Of a stretch of DNA of 64,000 nt, positions 22,795-33,586 are shown in pieces (within the stretch, counting starts at the first letter, position 1; every line of letters starts with the position of its first letter). The notes under the pieces are model-generated. The model saw only the letters and a program-made list of their open reading frames with translations, searched no databases and was not told the origin of the DNA. The DNA is from Rhododendron vialii. Its lineage: Eukaryota; Streptophyta; Magnoliopsida; Ericales; Ericaceae. Where the stretch lies: positions 895,501 to 959,500 of the forward strand of contig NC_080557.1 in assembly GCF_030253575.1 (NCBI RefSeq). The letters are read 5' to 3'. The translations under genes and the position numbers were made by a program.

Positions 22795-23170
22795 TCGAGT
22801 ATAATCGTAGTTACTATGATACCGCTTTGTGCTGGGAGCTTCTTTAAGACCAGGAGTATTAGAACTTTACACATATACACATGATAATACTTTAAAACAC
22901 CTCGCACTTGGACAATTTTGTCTCTACTCTCACACTTGAGACCTTGGTCCCCATGAGTCTCTCACTCTTACAATGAGCTTCCTTTCCTATTTATAGGGAG
23001 CAAAGAGCTTCTAGACAAAGACAACTCTAAGACAAGAGTACTAGAAGTTTGGAGAGAAACCCAAAAAATCCCATTATGGTCCATAAATTTCCAAAAAATT
23101 CTGGAGAATTGTAGCATAGCCAAAATATTCCGATGGAGTCTGAAAGGTTCTAGTTTATTCATTAACTTTT
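22795..23170 (-). mobile_element. LTR-like fragment (minus), inverted partner of the 17.5-kb copy
   Basis: The complement contains CCCTATAAATAGG followed by GTAAGAGTGAGAGACTCATG, as in the plus copy, and about 130 bp further on CGGTATCATAGTAAC, which resembles a tRNA-Met primer-binding site after an LTR. Orientation is opposite to the 17.5-kb copy, so they are not the two LTRs of one element. Confidence 0.55.
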
Positions 23171-24777
23171 TAAAATGGACACTTAGACAACTCAAAATGG
23201 AATTTTGGACTCTTATTTTGGGACAAAGGAGTTTATATGTAGGTGCTCCTAGCCAAATAGGGGTGCCCTGGCACCCCCACCTCATTGCTTAGGTCTGCCA
23301 CTGGATAAAACCGTCAGCACCTTTGGTGAGGCTGCAAATCTGTCTTATAAAATTCATGTGGTGCATGTGCCTCGGATTGCGAATTTAATTTCTCTCATGT
23401 TCTTCCTGATTGTTGATCCTGTTTTGTTTTTCGAGAATATGTTGTAGTTATGTAAAATTACGTCTCATCAAAGATAAATTCAGTTATTGTTTCCATAATT
23501 TTTCCTTACCAAAACAAATCCTATCCAAGTTAAAGTGAGAAATGTGCAAATATTAGGAGGAAAATAAAATTTCATTTGTTAAAATTTATGACGTCGGCAC
23601 TTAACGATTTTAAAGACATATATTGCAGACGTATGCTTTAAATTCAAGACATGATCATAGGCCGAGGAAGTGAAAATATAATGTCTGAAGTTTATTTAGT
23701 CCAGGAGCATCTAAAAAGGTAAATAATTAAATTTGCTCTCAATAAACAGAATAGAAGATACTAGTTAAAAAACCTTTTTAACAGTCTAATAAATAGCCCA
23801 TAAAAATCGCAATTTTAGTAGTTCACGTGTTGCACAGCCCGCAACTACTAAGCAAGTACATTGAATGGTTTTCGTCAACTAGCTGGAATCACACTGCACA
23901 TTATTTTTCTACAATCTTATTAGGCTATTGTTTTTGCCCTGTTTATAATCCTCTGTAATGTGTTACTTTCGTCATTATATCATGAAAAGAAAAAACAAAG
24001 AATCGTAGCAATCCACCCATTCTAATTAGTAGTTGCTCTGGGCCTGGGAGTCAAATGAACAATGATGACTACTTAGGATCAACTTGTGAATTGGGGCAAG
24101 GGTGGTTCTACAGATACACACAATACTTGGAGCAAATGTATACCCCTTTTTCCTCTTTAATTATTTCCAAATTTGGGGGGGGCGGGCTGATTCATGTATT
24201 TGATGAATATGAATATACATGTCATATAATCCCAAATAGAAGAGAGCAGTAACTTCAAAAGATTGAAGGCAAAGTAGTGTTATAACCGACCGCGCACACA
24301 AACAAGAGGAATAATGGAAAAGAAAGCAGCAGAACAGATCATCTATACCCCTGCAGAATTATGGAGTACTAATGCTGTAAATGTGATACCTGAAGACGGT
24401 TGTTACTGCATAGTTGATTTAGGTAGAAATTATCTGGAACAAAATACATAGTACAAGAGATAATTACAACGCAATCGCTAGGAGTTCATAGGGGTTAACC
24501 GGTTCTAGCTACAATCTAAGTTTCCAAAACTGGCCATCTAAACATCTCTTTCCAGGTTCTAAGTCAAGAACATCATATTGGTCAATGATGAATATCTTTA
24601 TCTATTCAATCAACTATACAAGAGATTCTTGTTGCAGAACACCTCTCAGAGTTTGCAGTAGCAAACTAATGCAAAATATCACCAGCCTCCGTTCAAGAGT
24701 AGCAGTTCAAGATAGCACTTTCTTCATTTGAGTGAAAAGAGAGAGATGTGAAAAATCACTATTCCCCTGGAAGAGAA
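23171..24777. other. Intergenic DNA, nothing firmly recognised
   Basis: At 23268-23312 the sequence CACCCCCACCTCATTG ... GTCTGCCACTGG resembles one end of a hAT-type element (compare CCCCACTGG at 8244), but the other end was not found. The rest is unique AT-rich DNA and includes sequence downstream of the small peptide gene. Confidence 0.35.
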
Positions 24778-25011
24778 CTAAACCTTCCCATTTGATGAAA
24801 GATGATTTCGTGCAGTTTCCACTGCTCTAGAAGATTTAGTACCTACCGAATTTGTCCCTCTGGAAGGAGATGAAAAGGGAGAAGGAAGCCTCTTGGGCAG
24901 CATCTGTTCCCAGTATCCCCTGGGCAACCGCGACGCTTCAGAGAGAACAGATAAAGAAAGAAAAAGGCTCAAGACCAACCATTTCTGCATACAAGAAGAA
25001 GCAGACATCAT
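24778..25011 (-). CDS. Small secreted peptide precursor, possible IDA-like (77 aa)
   Basis: The 77-residue frame has an N-terminal signal-type segment (WLVLSLFLSLSVL then SEAS). It then has a short variable part and LPKRLPSPFSSPSRGTNSV, which is laid out like the IDA/IDL motif (LPKGxPIPPSxPSKRHN), followed by a basic, Ser-rich tail. IDA-like peptides are apoplastic ligands of HAESA-type receptor kinases controlling cell separation. Here the core is degenerate: PIPPS is PSPFS and KRHN is RGTN. It could therefore be a divergent IDL or another small secreted peptide. A TATA box lies about 70 bp upstream, consistent with a real intronless gene. The sequence TTCTTCTTGTATGCAG at the start also looks like a splice acceptor, so translation could begin at the internal Met8. 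Confidence 0.55.
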   Translation of the reverse strand: MMSASSCMQKWLVLSLFLSLSVLSEASRLPRGYWEQMLPKRLPSPFSSPSRGTNSVGTKSSRAVETARNHLSSNGKV

Positions 25012-25081
25012 GTTTGAGTACCCAAGAAGTGCCCGGAGAACCCACCCCTCCTTTTATTATCTTTCAAAGACTAGCTTTTAG

Positions 25082-25092
25082 ATTTATATAGT
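25082..25092 (-). promoter_or_regulatory. Likely TATA box of the small peptide gene
   Basis: CTATATAAATC on the minus strand lies about 70 bp upstream of the ATG at 25011, leaving a 5' UTR of about 40 nt. The spacing supports expression of the short ORF but is not proof. Confidence 0.45.
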
Positions 25093-25424
25093 TTCTGGGA
25101 GGAGACAAGTTGAGGATTGTCTCAAGGCTAGCCCACCGGTTTGGTTGAGGAAAGATGTACCAGTGGCAGACAACAGGGAACTTAAGAAACCTAAACTGTT
25201 TTGGCAGCTCATGCTGTTGACACTTTTTCCTATTACTTCAATTATTAAAGTCACTACTTGCATGATACAATATGAAGTTAGCTCTCTCCTTTTGAGGGCA
25301 GCTTTAACTAATACATGTGGTGTTCAAATAAACTAGAATGTGATGATAAGACCACTGTGTCACTCATTTGTAAAGTATCACAAATACAACTGACAGGTGG
25401 ACAACTCCATTAGTCAAAATAGAG
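25093..25424. other. Upstream region of the small peptide gene
   Basis: No coding content recognised. Presumably contains the promoter of the minus-strand peptide gene. Confidence 0.35.
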
Positions 25425-25632
25425 TGCAATTTTGTCCATCTTCCTTAAAAGATGGTGAATGTTTACCCTCACTTTTATCGGTTGAAATTGTGTAGGTCCC
25501 ACCCCTGCAAAATACTTTTTGATAAGCATGACATCACTTTGTGGTGAGATCCACATTATTTCAACCAATAGAAAGGAGGGTAATATTCACCCTCTTTTAA
25601 GGAGGGTGTACAAAATTAAATTTGTCAAGATG
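25425..25632. mobile_element. MITE, copy 1 of a two-copy family
   Basis: Imperfect inverted ends (GCAATTTTGTCCATCTTCCT on the left, AGGAGGGTGTACAAAATTAA on the right) enclose TAAGCATGACATCACTTTGT and CAACCAATAGAAAG. A second copy with the same centre lies at 32985-33152 inside the DUF295 block and is absent from that block's duplicate. Confidence 0.75.
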
Positions 25633-26699
25633 CTATTCTTGTGTTTGAGTTACTAGCTAATCTTTGTTTGTTGTATTTTCAATCCTTAATCCCCTCTTCA
25701 CTGAAGTCATGAATATTAACTTTGAGAACAATTTCTCTTTCAAAAGGCAAGTGCCAACAGAGACTCACCCCGTTGTTCTATGTTCTAGACTCCCCTTTTC
25801 CCCAATAGCAGTACAAGAAAAGCAAGAAAGTAAGACAGTTGTTTTTGTTGGAATTCCAAATGTAGAATTTATCTTATTCAGGTAAGTTTGATGGTTCTTT
25901 CCATGGCATAACGCCCCTTGAGTTCCTAGATTTTCAGAGGTATAAGGAGCCATCCACGTTCATACCTCATCCATTGGGGATTACGCGGGTACAATTGTTG
26001 TCGTGTTGTTTGATGGTTCTCTGCACCAAACCATCAAGGGAGAACCATTAACGAGGGCGAATGAAACAAACAGGGGAAACACCATAGCCCCACAAGACGA
26101 GAACTCTGGGAAACAAATAGGACAGCATCCTACCAAATGCCTTTCAATTTTGCAAACCAAATAGTTCTTGCAGTCAACAACAAAAGGAACACATGCATCC
26201 ATTGTCATGCTTTCAGCTTCTTCCGTGAAGTACCAGGATTGAAGTTAAAGCAATGCGCTCCATTTTCCTAACAATGGCACACCTAGGAGTACTCAATTTT
26301 AAGATTTATTTATTCGGAATGGTCTTGATTATTTTGTTCTAATTATTTGAGCGGATTCCAAACGGGAATCATTATTAACGTAGTTAGGAGAACCCAAATC
26401 AATTACTTATAGCTCTACAAAACCATACATGATCAAGACTAGCACAATGGCCCAGAGAAATTTCCAAAATGCGATAAGTTGAAAATGGTGGAGATGAGCT
26501 GATCTAATGGGCATGCCCAAAACCAAATCCTTCCTTACGTAGATCTCTTCTCCGAATTCCACTTCGAAATGGTTTTTTGCTTCAAACAAGGCATCATGAT
26601 AATGGATTATGGCAGTCGCAAAAGCGAATATGTATTTAGTGTCAAGAAGATTTAAAAAAAAAACCCGACATTTATCAATCGGGGGCTTCTATCAAGAAT
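25633..26699. other. Intergenic DNA, nothing recognised
   Basis: Unique sequence without recognisable motifs. Short frames at 25664-25885 and 25981-26208 have no family resemblance. Confidence 0.4.
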
Positions 26700-27065
26700 A
26701 ATTAACAAGTTTTTGTCCAATCATAATCAACATATATGATCCAACATCTATCTTTGACAACATAGCAATAACCAATTCTGAATATGCTCTGCTAAAGATC
26801 CTACTATGTCCTTATGGGCATAACCCACTATTTTTGTTCAACATTACGACCAAGATAGGGACAGGGATGGTGGGTATAAATGCACTTCTCCTCAACGTCG
26901 AATAAGTACATACTTTCATCGTCGCGCCGCATGAAGTATATGGAGTTTCCCAAAGTACCTGATTTTGTGGAGGAGCACGAGATGCAGTTGGCATATTCAT
27001 TGAAGGTCCCCTAGGCTCTCCACCTTCACCTACTCTAAAATGGACAAGTCCAGCTTGAAAATATC
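26700..27065 (-). pseudogene. 3' fragment of a DUF295 gene
   Basis: The complement is close to 58686-59045 of the intact paralogue. It covers the codons for IFKLDLS, the VESLGD region (with a short deletion and frameshift), the EKCI block, the VMPIRT C terminus and about 80 bp of 3' UTR. It starts abruptly at the TATTTTCAA that precedes KLDLS and has a premature stop. It lies 54 bp beyond the 3' end of the intact F-box gene, in the same orientation. Its 5' part is missing. Confidence 0.85.
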
Positions 27066-27118
27066 TAAACACCACGAGGAGAAGTTCTTGTGTTCAATTA
27101 CTCCACCCTAAGATTTAC

Positions 27119-28231
27119 CTAAGCGTCTTCAAACCAGTTGAGTTCTTCTTTGGAATAAGAAATATCAGCTTTTGGCTCAATCCAACAGCAACTCAAGAGC
27201 TCCCCTGTCCCATACCAATCCTTACGAGAGAAATCATTTCCAAATGTTTGAAACAAACGACTAGCTAGAGAGTAGAACATCCCGCATTTTCCATGGATTT
27301 TGGGAAGATAAATCTTGTTCTCCATTCCTTGTACCACTCTCTTTGCTGAAAGAGATGATGTGTTGCTTGCAAATAACATTTGGTCGCCCAAGTTGTCGAC
27401 TTTATGCCACATCATCTCAACACTATCCAACTTGGAAATAGATATCGACCTCCCCATGAAACTCATAGACAATGATAGCTCCCCATTGCATTCCACCAAA
27501 AAGTTACGCTCGTGTGTAAGGAGGGGATCAGGTGGCTCAGGCTGCCTATGAGGCTTGTCAAGAACTCTCCAATAGTTTTCATCAGGATTAAAGACTCCCA
27601 AATTCCCATGTTGACCCAAACAATAGAACTCTCCATGGTGAAAGACTGGATTACAGTCAGAGATGAAAAAGGGCGAGTTATTTTCACCACACAATTGCTG
27701 CCAACTTTCTTCTCCGCGACAAATGGTTGATATCGAAAACCACTCATCAAAGTGGACAATAATGCCAAAAATCATGCAGTCGGACAATGTCGGAGAAGAT
27801 GTGAATGTTATCCCTCGAAAATTGTACTTTTCATGTAAATCAGGCAAGTTAATCAATGCCTTTGTGAATGGATTAAAGAAGAACATTGAGTGCTCGCCTC
27901 TAGACATAAGCAGCCAACCATCTTTACAAAATCTTGATACTGCACAGAATAATTCAGGAATGTACATGCTGTAAGGGCTCTTGTAGAGTGGGTGGAAGAA
28001 TTTGCATCTCGTGTTATCATTCCCAATAGACATAAGCACCGGAGATTGTACCGATGGAGTGGTAGTCAATCGCCATGATCTACAAACGTTATGAAACCGC
28101 TTGATATCACCAAGAAAGAGATGAGGAAGCATCAAACAAAGAAGATCAGTTGGAAGGCTAGCCCAGTCTCTATTTAGTTCTTTTTCCGACTCCTTCGAGT
28201 TTTCAATTTCTCTGTCGATATCATCTGCCAT
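27119..28231 (-). CDS. F-box protein with DUF295 (KIB-type) domain, 370 aa
   Basis: Residues about 15-60 form an F-box (DWASLPTDLLCLMLPHLFLGD then FHNVCRSWR), the SKP1-binding module of SCF ubiquitin ligases. The rest is a DUF295/KIB1-4 beta-propeller: GWLLMSRGEHSMFFFNPFT, then NLPDL, HGEFYCLGQHGNLGVF, FLVECNGELSLS and the C-terminal GMENKIYLP. Substrate specificity is unknown. The start is placed at 28231 because a strong acceptor (TTTTTTTCAG) lies at 28268-28277 and the F-box follows directly; a Met 30 codons upstream would be inside the intron. A leader exon and TATA box homologous to the copies at 56 and 63.8 kb lie at 30.9-31.0 kb, implying a 5' UTR intron of about 2.6 kb. The ORF is intact. 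Confidence 0.88.
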   Translation of the reverse strand: MADDIDREIENSKESEKELNRDWASLPTDLLCLMLPHLFLGDIKRFHNVCRSWRLTTTPSVQSPVLMSIGNDNTRCKFFHPLYKSPYSMYIPELFCAVSRFCKDGWLLMSRGEHSMFFFNPFTKALINLPDLHEKYNFRGITFTSSPTLSDCMIFGIIVHFDEWFSISTICRGEESWQQLCGENNSPFFISDCNPVFHHGEFYCLGQHGNLGVFNPDENYWRVLDKPHRQPEPPDPLLTHERNFLVECNGELSLSMSFMGRSISISKLDSVEMMWHKVDNLGDQMLFASNTSSLSAKRVVQGMENKIYLPKIHGKCGMFYSLASRLFQTFGNDFSRKDWYGTGELLSCCWIEPKADISYSKEELNWFEDA

Positions 28232-28267
28232 ACTAAGAGCAAGAGAGCTATCACCAAAGCAAAGTGT

Positions 28268-30913
28268 CTGAAAAAAATATAAAAAGGACCATGGAACAGA
28301 ATGGTAAGTGTCTAATACCAATTTTCACCCTTAATTCATATATATAACTCTTTTGACAGGGCCATGCATGTTAGATGGTATTTTGACCAGTTTGAATTTG
28401 AGAAACAAAAACAATCAAATACCAATAAATAAATAAGATTGTTCTCTTTCGAAAGGCCTGGAAAAGAAAAAGTACCAAAAAGTACCTGAAGGCAATGTCA
28501 GGGTAAAAAAAGGGAAGAAACAATGTGAGGCTTAGTCATTGCCAGAAACTGATGAGAATTTTTGCCCCGTCGTACAACCCTCTTGATGGGCCAATGTTGG
28601 ATTATATTTTAACCGTTTGAACTTATGAAACAATAGCTATCAAATACTAACAGAACATTCTATCGAACACGAGGACTCCATTTTCCTAGAAAATAGGATA
28701 CTTCGTGCATGGGAAAGAAATAGAATCTAATAGATACTACCACCAAGTTAATAGGGTGAGTAAATGTCACCACTCGCCCTAACAACCGAAGCAAATCAAA
28801 TACAGCTTAGACTCCATAGTTGCAATCCCACCCCTCTTTATAATGTTATAAAAATCTATGATATCTGCCTTTGTTAATCCAACATATAAAATTTTGTAGC
28901 ACCAAACATCTACGCAACTACACATTTATTTGCCTTCGAAAGGCCTGGAGAAACACATTTTGAAGGCACTGTCAAGGTAAGGAAGGGAAGAAACAATGTC
29001 AGGCTCAGACATTGCAAGAAAGGGACTGGAATCCATCGTATTGAAAGTGAAAACATGTGCGTATCAAAAGTACTAGGCAACTATACTTCTGGAACGATAC
29101 ATTTTCCCTCGGCATGCCTTGTCAAGTTCCTTAACTACCCTTATGCTTTGTAGTGAAAAACAGCTTTTTTTTCTTTGCCGTATCCAAAGGACTCATCTTA
29201 ACTCATTCTGCTTCCAATCAAGGAGTTGAAAACAATGTCAAAAGACTCGAAACTATAGAGCTGTTGCAATTAAGCCTTGACTTCTGAATTCCAACATCTG
29301 CATATTGCCAGTATCCAAGTCCTAGATCCTCAAAAATGTATTTTCCGCTGATTCGCGTATGTGGTTTGCTTACTCCAAAAAACCGATCGGCAATGGTATA
29401 TGAGTCCCAAACAATTGGCCGGGTCCTAATTAATTACATACATGGTCTTACTTAATACTGGTTTCACAACCTCCATATATACCTCACTAGTAAATGGTTG
29501 ATGTTCATTTTTGCAATATTACTTTTTGAGATTTTTTTATCCTTCATTTGTTGCAAGAAAATCTAAGAAATTGTGGTCCTTTTTGTCTTCCAAAAATCAC
29601 GTATGCATGAGAGAGACGAATGTTAACTTGTTACACTTGATGTATGCCAAACAAGATAAAGTAGCATATCCAAAATAAGAGATGTACTACATAACTTTTT
29701 TCTAATATCAAGTAGTACATAAGTTAAACTAGTTCCTTTTTTGTTGAAATCTTGTGTCAATCCAGTATTGCGGGCTTCTTTGAGGCTGGTAAATTATGAC
29801 TCATAAGTAGACCGTTTCTCTTTGTTAGATCAAAATACGCCTAGTGAACACACATCAAAATACGCCTAGCGAACACACATCCCAGTTGTTCCTGGCAATA
29901 GTAACCGGAAACATACCCCAATTTCTATTCATGATCCACTGGACAAAATGTAGGCCACTGGAAATCAGAAATTAGTTCCTGAAAAAAACTTACACATTCA
30001 GAAATTAGATATCGCCATATCTGCTAAGGAAAAGTCACATCAAACGAGTTAAACAAGGTAAGAGAACATTACTTCTCCTCAATCCAAAAGCATTACTTAT
30101 AGTATGACTAGTTTACTACCAACCAGAGTCAGCTAATTCTACAACAAATTAATTTCAAGTTTCAGTATTTTGTTCTTAAAAGCTTTTGTCCCACATACTT
30201 TTGGGCGATATTAAAAATGGTACATTCAATTCATACATGAGAAGGATTATTCTAAATTATAGTGTATAATCGAGGGGGATTCTGGGTTGAGAATGATCGA
30301 ATGTTACGGAAAAAACAAACTCAAAATCCTATCTTGGTATACTCATTTTTGTTTAAATGACCGTGTATCATTTTTTACATATAGCTAGGGCATCGTATGA
30401 AAAAAAATATGTATGGGTAGCAGAACAGCTGTATGTATAAGTTAAAATCAGTTGAATATAAACTACAAAACTTGTTGCACATACTGAATAAAATCTAACA
30501 AAATATACCAAAATTTGTTTTCACTATCAGAACAGGTTCTAATACAAAAAAAAAAAAAAAAAGGAGAAGAAGAAACAACGTTTTGCATCATGAATCTTGT
30601 AAGAATATTAACTTATACATATAATACGTATCGTATCGATTTTATCTCGATTAATCCTCTAAGCAACCGAATGGTAGCATACGTGATGCCCCATCGCGTC
30701 CATATTGGTATGATTAATTTAACACGCTTAGAGATATCTATCTACTTTATCTCTCAACTATCGAAAGTACAATACGTGTCACGGTTTATGGGATTTAAGC
30801 AACAGCGAGTGCTATACTCACGAATTCAGAGAGAGCAGGGAACACAACAAAGAAACATACACATACTGTAAAACAGAGACAGTTTTGGTGACAGGTTGGG
30901 CTACTAAACGTAC
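28268..30913 (-). other. Putative 5' UTR intron of the F-box gene and flanking DNA
   Basis: Bounded by the acceptor at 28268 and a donor (AATAG then GTACGT, complement) at 30914. Within it 28445-28560 and 28930-29020 are diverged direct copies (CGAAAGGCCTGGA ... GGGAAGAAACAATGT). A 24-bp direct repeat (CAAAATACGCCTAG) lies at 29830-29880. No coding content recognised. Confidence 0.45.
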
Positions 30914-31217
30914 CTATTAGAAAGCGGTGATCTTCGCCTGCGTGGATGAACGATTGTGGGTTGAAGGGATCAAGGGAGAAAGAGTTGACTGAAGCCAAAT
31001 ATATACAGTTCTCCTCTTCTTTTTCTTTTCTTTTTCCTATTTTTTTTTCGGATATTGATAAACGGAAAATTTGTTTCTGCATAGGTCCGTGTATACAGGA
31101 CCAATACCGAAAGTTACCTAATAAGTAGGAGTAATAGTTTTTTTATCCTTACGAAAACACAAAGTTTCAAAATCATCTCTATAAAGTTGTACATATAATT
31201 AATTGTGTCCTTAGATG
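30505..31217. repeat. Duplicated DUF295-block segment, copy A
   Basis: Homologous in the same orientation to about 55965-56400 (shared CAGAACAGGTTCTAATACA, CATCATGAATCTTG, GCAACCGAAT/CCAACCGAAT and GGTAGCATACGTGA). The 31080-31217 part is homologous in inverted orientation to 63500-63660. It is the left edge of a larger block that includes the DUF295 gene to the right. Confidence 0.8.
30914..31018 (-). promoter_or_regulatory. Promoter and leader exon of the minus-strand F-box gene (copy A)
   Basis: The complement has a TATA-like GTATATATTTGGCTTCAG (near 31002-31018), then a leader that ends AATAG at the donor GTACGTTTAGTAG. The same layout occurs at 63.75-63.9 kb on the plus strand, and in more degraded form near 56.25-56.42 kb. 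The leader has no in-frame coding signal, so it is taken as a 5' UTR exon spliced to 28267. Confidence 0.5.
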
Positions 31218-31590
31218 CTACATACACTATCATCCATCCACTACACCATCCACTACATTTTTTACGGGGCTCATCCCGGCTCCCAAAAAAATACAGAAAA
31301 ATGTCCATAAATTTTAGAATAATATTTTATGGGGCCTTGTAAAAAATCAGCTTCAAAGAATATCGGTAAGTATTATCTCTTGATTTGTAGAGATGAAACT
31401 GTTTAACTGTACAGTTTCGCCCCTACAAATCAAGAAATAATACTTACCGATGTTTGTTGGAGTTGATTTTTTACAAGGCCCCATAATATATTATTTTAAA
31501 ATTTATGAATATTTTTCTGTATTTTTTTGGGACTCAGGATGAGCCCTACAAAACATATAATGGATGGTATAGTGGTTGGATGTAGTGTAT
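31218..31590. mobile_element. Foldback element inserted in copy A
   Basis: A near-complete inverted repeat. The left ACACTATCATCCATCCACTA is mirrored by the right GGATGGTATAGTGGTTGGAT. Inside, GGGGCTCATCCCGG ... TATGGGGCCTTGTAAAAAATC is mirrored by TACAAGGCCCCATA. The homologous sequence at 63.5 kb runs straight through (GTCGTCTAAATTATAAGG), i.e. an empty site, so the insertion is directly inferred by comparison. No ORF. Confidence 0.8.
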
Positions 31591-32261
31591 CTAAACTTAT
31601 TGTATAATTTATATGACTTTCAATGTTATCCTTTTCATCAACGAATTGACAGAAAATGGTGATGTGGTTAATCTATGGGAGGATCATTTTAACTGCAACA
31701 TAAATGAAAAGAACTAAAATAATTTCAAGCACGCAGGAAAAAAAAAAGATTAATTTATCTGTTCTATTTTTCCCCATTCTAACTTCTCCCAAAGACCTTC
31801 TTTGAGATTTGAGTATATCGGGTTGAATGAATACATAATTGGAAATGGTATAGAAGTCTGCAAACGTTTTGTAACTGGCCAGCCGAGTAGGCACGTGCAA
31901 TCTGATGTGTGCAATGCAGACGTTATAAATGTTTGCAAACAAATGAGATTTTGGTTGGGAGTGTCTTAAAGGAATGGGCAATCTGCTAGTATATATACGA
32001 CGAATTCTATTTCTTTGTATAATTGATATTTTCAATGAGCACTCTACAAATTACGTGGTCTCTATTACAAGGGTGGGCTCACATTATGGTCAGCTAGATA
32101 GAAAATGGACTTGAGAAAATCTGCACCCTATAAATATATTCCTACCTTGGACAATGGACATCTCTTGTAACTTTCCTCTGTTCAATAGTTTTAACCTTTC
32201 CTTGGAATTCTAGGTAGTGTTTTTGTTTTTTCAAATACAGGTTTAACTAATGGAGGGGCTA

Positions 32262-32436
32262 TTCTTTTTTATTTATTTATTATTATTTTTTTTGGCCATT
32301 CGTTAAATCTAATCTATTTTATCCTAAGGGACTTGGAGGGGAGGATGAGTGCTTACGGAAATTGAACTCTGCCTATGTGCATGAGAGTATAAGGGAGTTA
32401 CCAACCGAATGCACTCCACCCCACTTGCAATGGAGG
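32262..32436 (-). mobile_element. tRNA-derived SINE
   Basis: On the minus strand TTCGGTTGGTAACTCC (A-box-like) is followed by GGCAGAGTTCAATTTCC (B-box-like). The copy ends in an A-rich tail with AATAATAATAAATAAATA. Length about 175 bp. Confidence 0.6.
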
Positions 32437-32984
32437 GGCTATTCAAAATGCATCTTTCTAATTATAGGAGACTGTAGTTATTCAAACAGGAGGGGAAAAT
32501 GTGTAATATATATAAACTAAAAGGAAGGTCACTGTAATTTTCCCTTTTCTTTTTCTTTCTTTTTCCCCTTTGTTTTTTTTCCCTTATAATGTTCCGAATT
32601 TGGTTTCCGTCTAGAATTCGGAAAGCTAACAAAATAAAGTGTAATTTAATTGGCCTTCCTCTTTTCTCCTCGTTTCCTTTTGTATTTCGTATTTGGTTTC
32701 CTTATAGAACTCGAATATCAACAAAACAATATAAATATCCTTGTTTTTGGTGTGATTCTTCTAATAAAAGAATTATCTTACCAATAGAAATACTAGCTAC
32801 AATAAATAGGAGTACTGAAGAGCAATTTTGGGCTTCTCAGTTTTAACAAGGTACGTTGTCCCCTTTGTGGTCTTCCTTCTTTTGGGTGTAGTGAAGCTCA
32901 ATCGACATATTTCTGATTTAATTTTCAAGGTCCATGTGCTTTCTGTTCATGTTCATGTTCATGCCGGATCTATTCTCACCCTCT

Positions 32985-33152
32985 CTCTCAGTGTAATTTT
33001 GTTCATCATTCTTAAAAGAGTGGTGTAGGTCTCACCTGTAAAATACACTTTTTAGTAAGCATGACATCATTTTGTGGTGAGATCCACACACTTTCAACCA
33101 ATAAAAAGAGGGGTAATGTTCACCCTCCTAAGTGGAGGATGAACAAAACTCA
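32985..33152. mobile_element. MITE, copy 2 of the 25.4-kb family
   Basis: Begins GTGTAATTTTGTTCATC and ends GATGAACAAAACTCAACTCA, with the shared centre AAGCATGACATCATTTTGTG. It lacks about 35 bp present in the 25.4-kb copy. The paralogous intron at 57.6 kb has no such sequence. Confidence 0.75.
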
Positions 33153-33291
33153 ACTCATTTTTTCAGCTTATGCTATTTTCTTTTAAATTTTTTAACACAA
33201 TTGTGCTTGATAATGCTCTCTTTTGAATAAAACAAAAAAAGAATAGTATAGTGTATTTCCACCAAAAGTTCAGATTTACGTTATTTGCAAT

Positions 33292-33319
33292 CCCGTGTAG
33301 AACACGGGTTTTATGCTAG
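33292..33319 (+). mobile_element. Helitron-like 3' terminus
   Basis: A perfect hairpin (CCCGTG TAGAA CACGGG) is followed after 7 bp by CTAG and then T, the layout of Helitron 3' ends (hairpin, CTRR, host T). No matching 5' TC end was located. The paralogous site at 57.77 kb lacks it, so a short or truncated insertion is likely. Confidence 0.55.
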
Positions 33320-33586
33320 TAAAATTTAAGCCAAAAAAAAAAGAAAAAAAGACAGATAAAAAACTTATGTTAATATATTTCCTTCTTTAGTTCTTTCATT
33401 TTAGAAGTTTCAAACACATCTGGTTTCTTCGGAACTTAAGGAAGGAAATAGAAAGGCCTCCTTGTTTGATATCTAGTGTAGAAAGAGGAAGGGGGAAAAA
33501 TTAAGAAAAATAACTGAAAATCAACTTCTCTTTATTACTACTTACTTCCCCTGTTGTAACGATGCGGCAATATTTTTTCCTTCCAG

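Larger units (their letters stand above)
32560..33586 (+). promoter_or_regulatory. Promoter, leader exon and 5' intron of the broken DUF295 copy
   Basis: Homologous to 57000-58018. ACAATAAATAGGAGT (TATA-like, 32802) is followed by a short leader ending at AACAAG then GTACGTTGT (donor near 32851). The intron ends at CCTTCCAG just before the ATG at 33587. A MITE (32985-33152) and a Helitron-like tail (33316-33319) interrupt the intron and are missing from the 57-kb copy. Confidence 0.65.

Noticed and set aside
17481..23170. A single LTR retrotransposon bounded by the two LTR-like pieces
   Set aside because: The pieces are in opposite orientation, and the DNA between contains an unrelated LINE fragment rather than gag-pol.
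27315..27974. Plus-strand ORFs across the F-box gene
   Set aside because: They are shadows of the minus-strand coding sequence.
28232..28321. Thirty extra N-terminal codons for the F-box protein
   Set aside because: The stretch includes a strong splice acceptor (TTTTTTTCAG), and the upstream codons resemble intron/UTR rather than protein.
30515..31082. Protein-coding ORFs on both strands near 30.5-31.1 kb
   Set aside because: The region aligns with two other leader/promoter copies in which these frames are not conserved.
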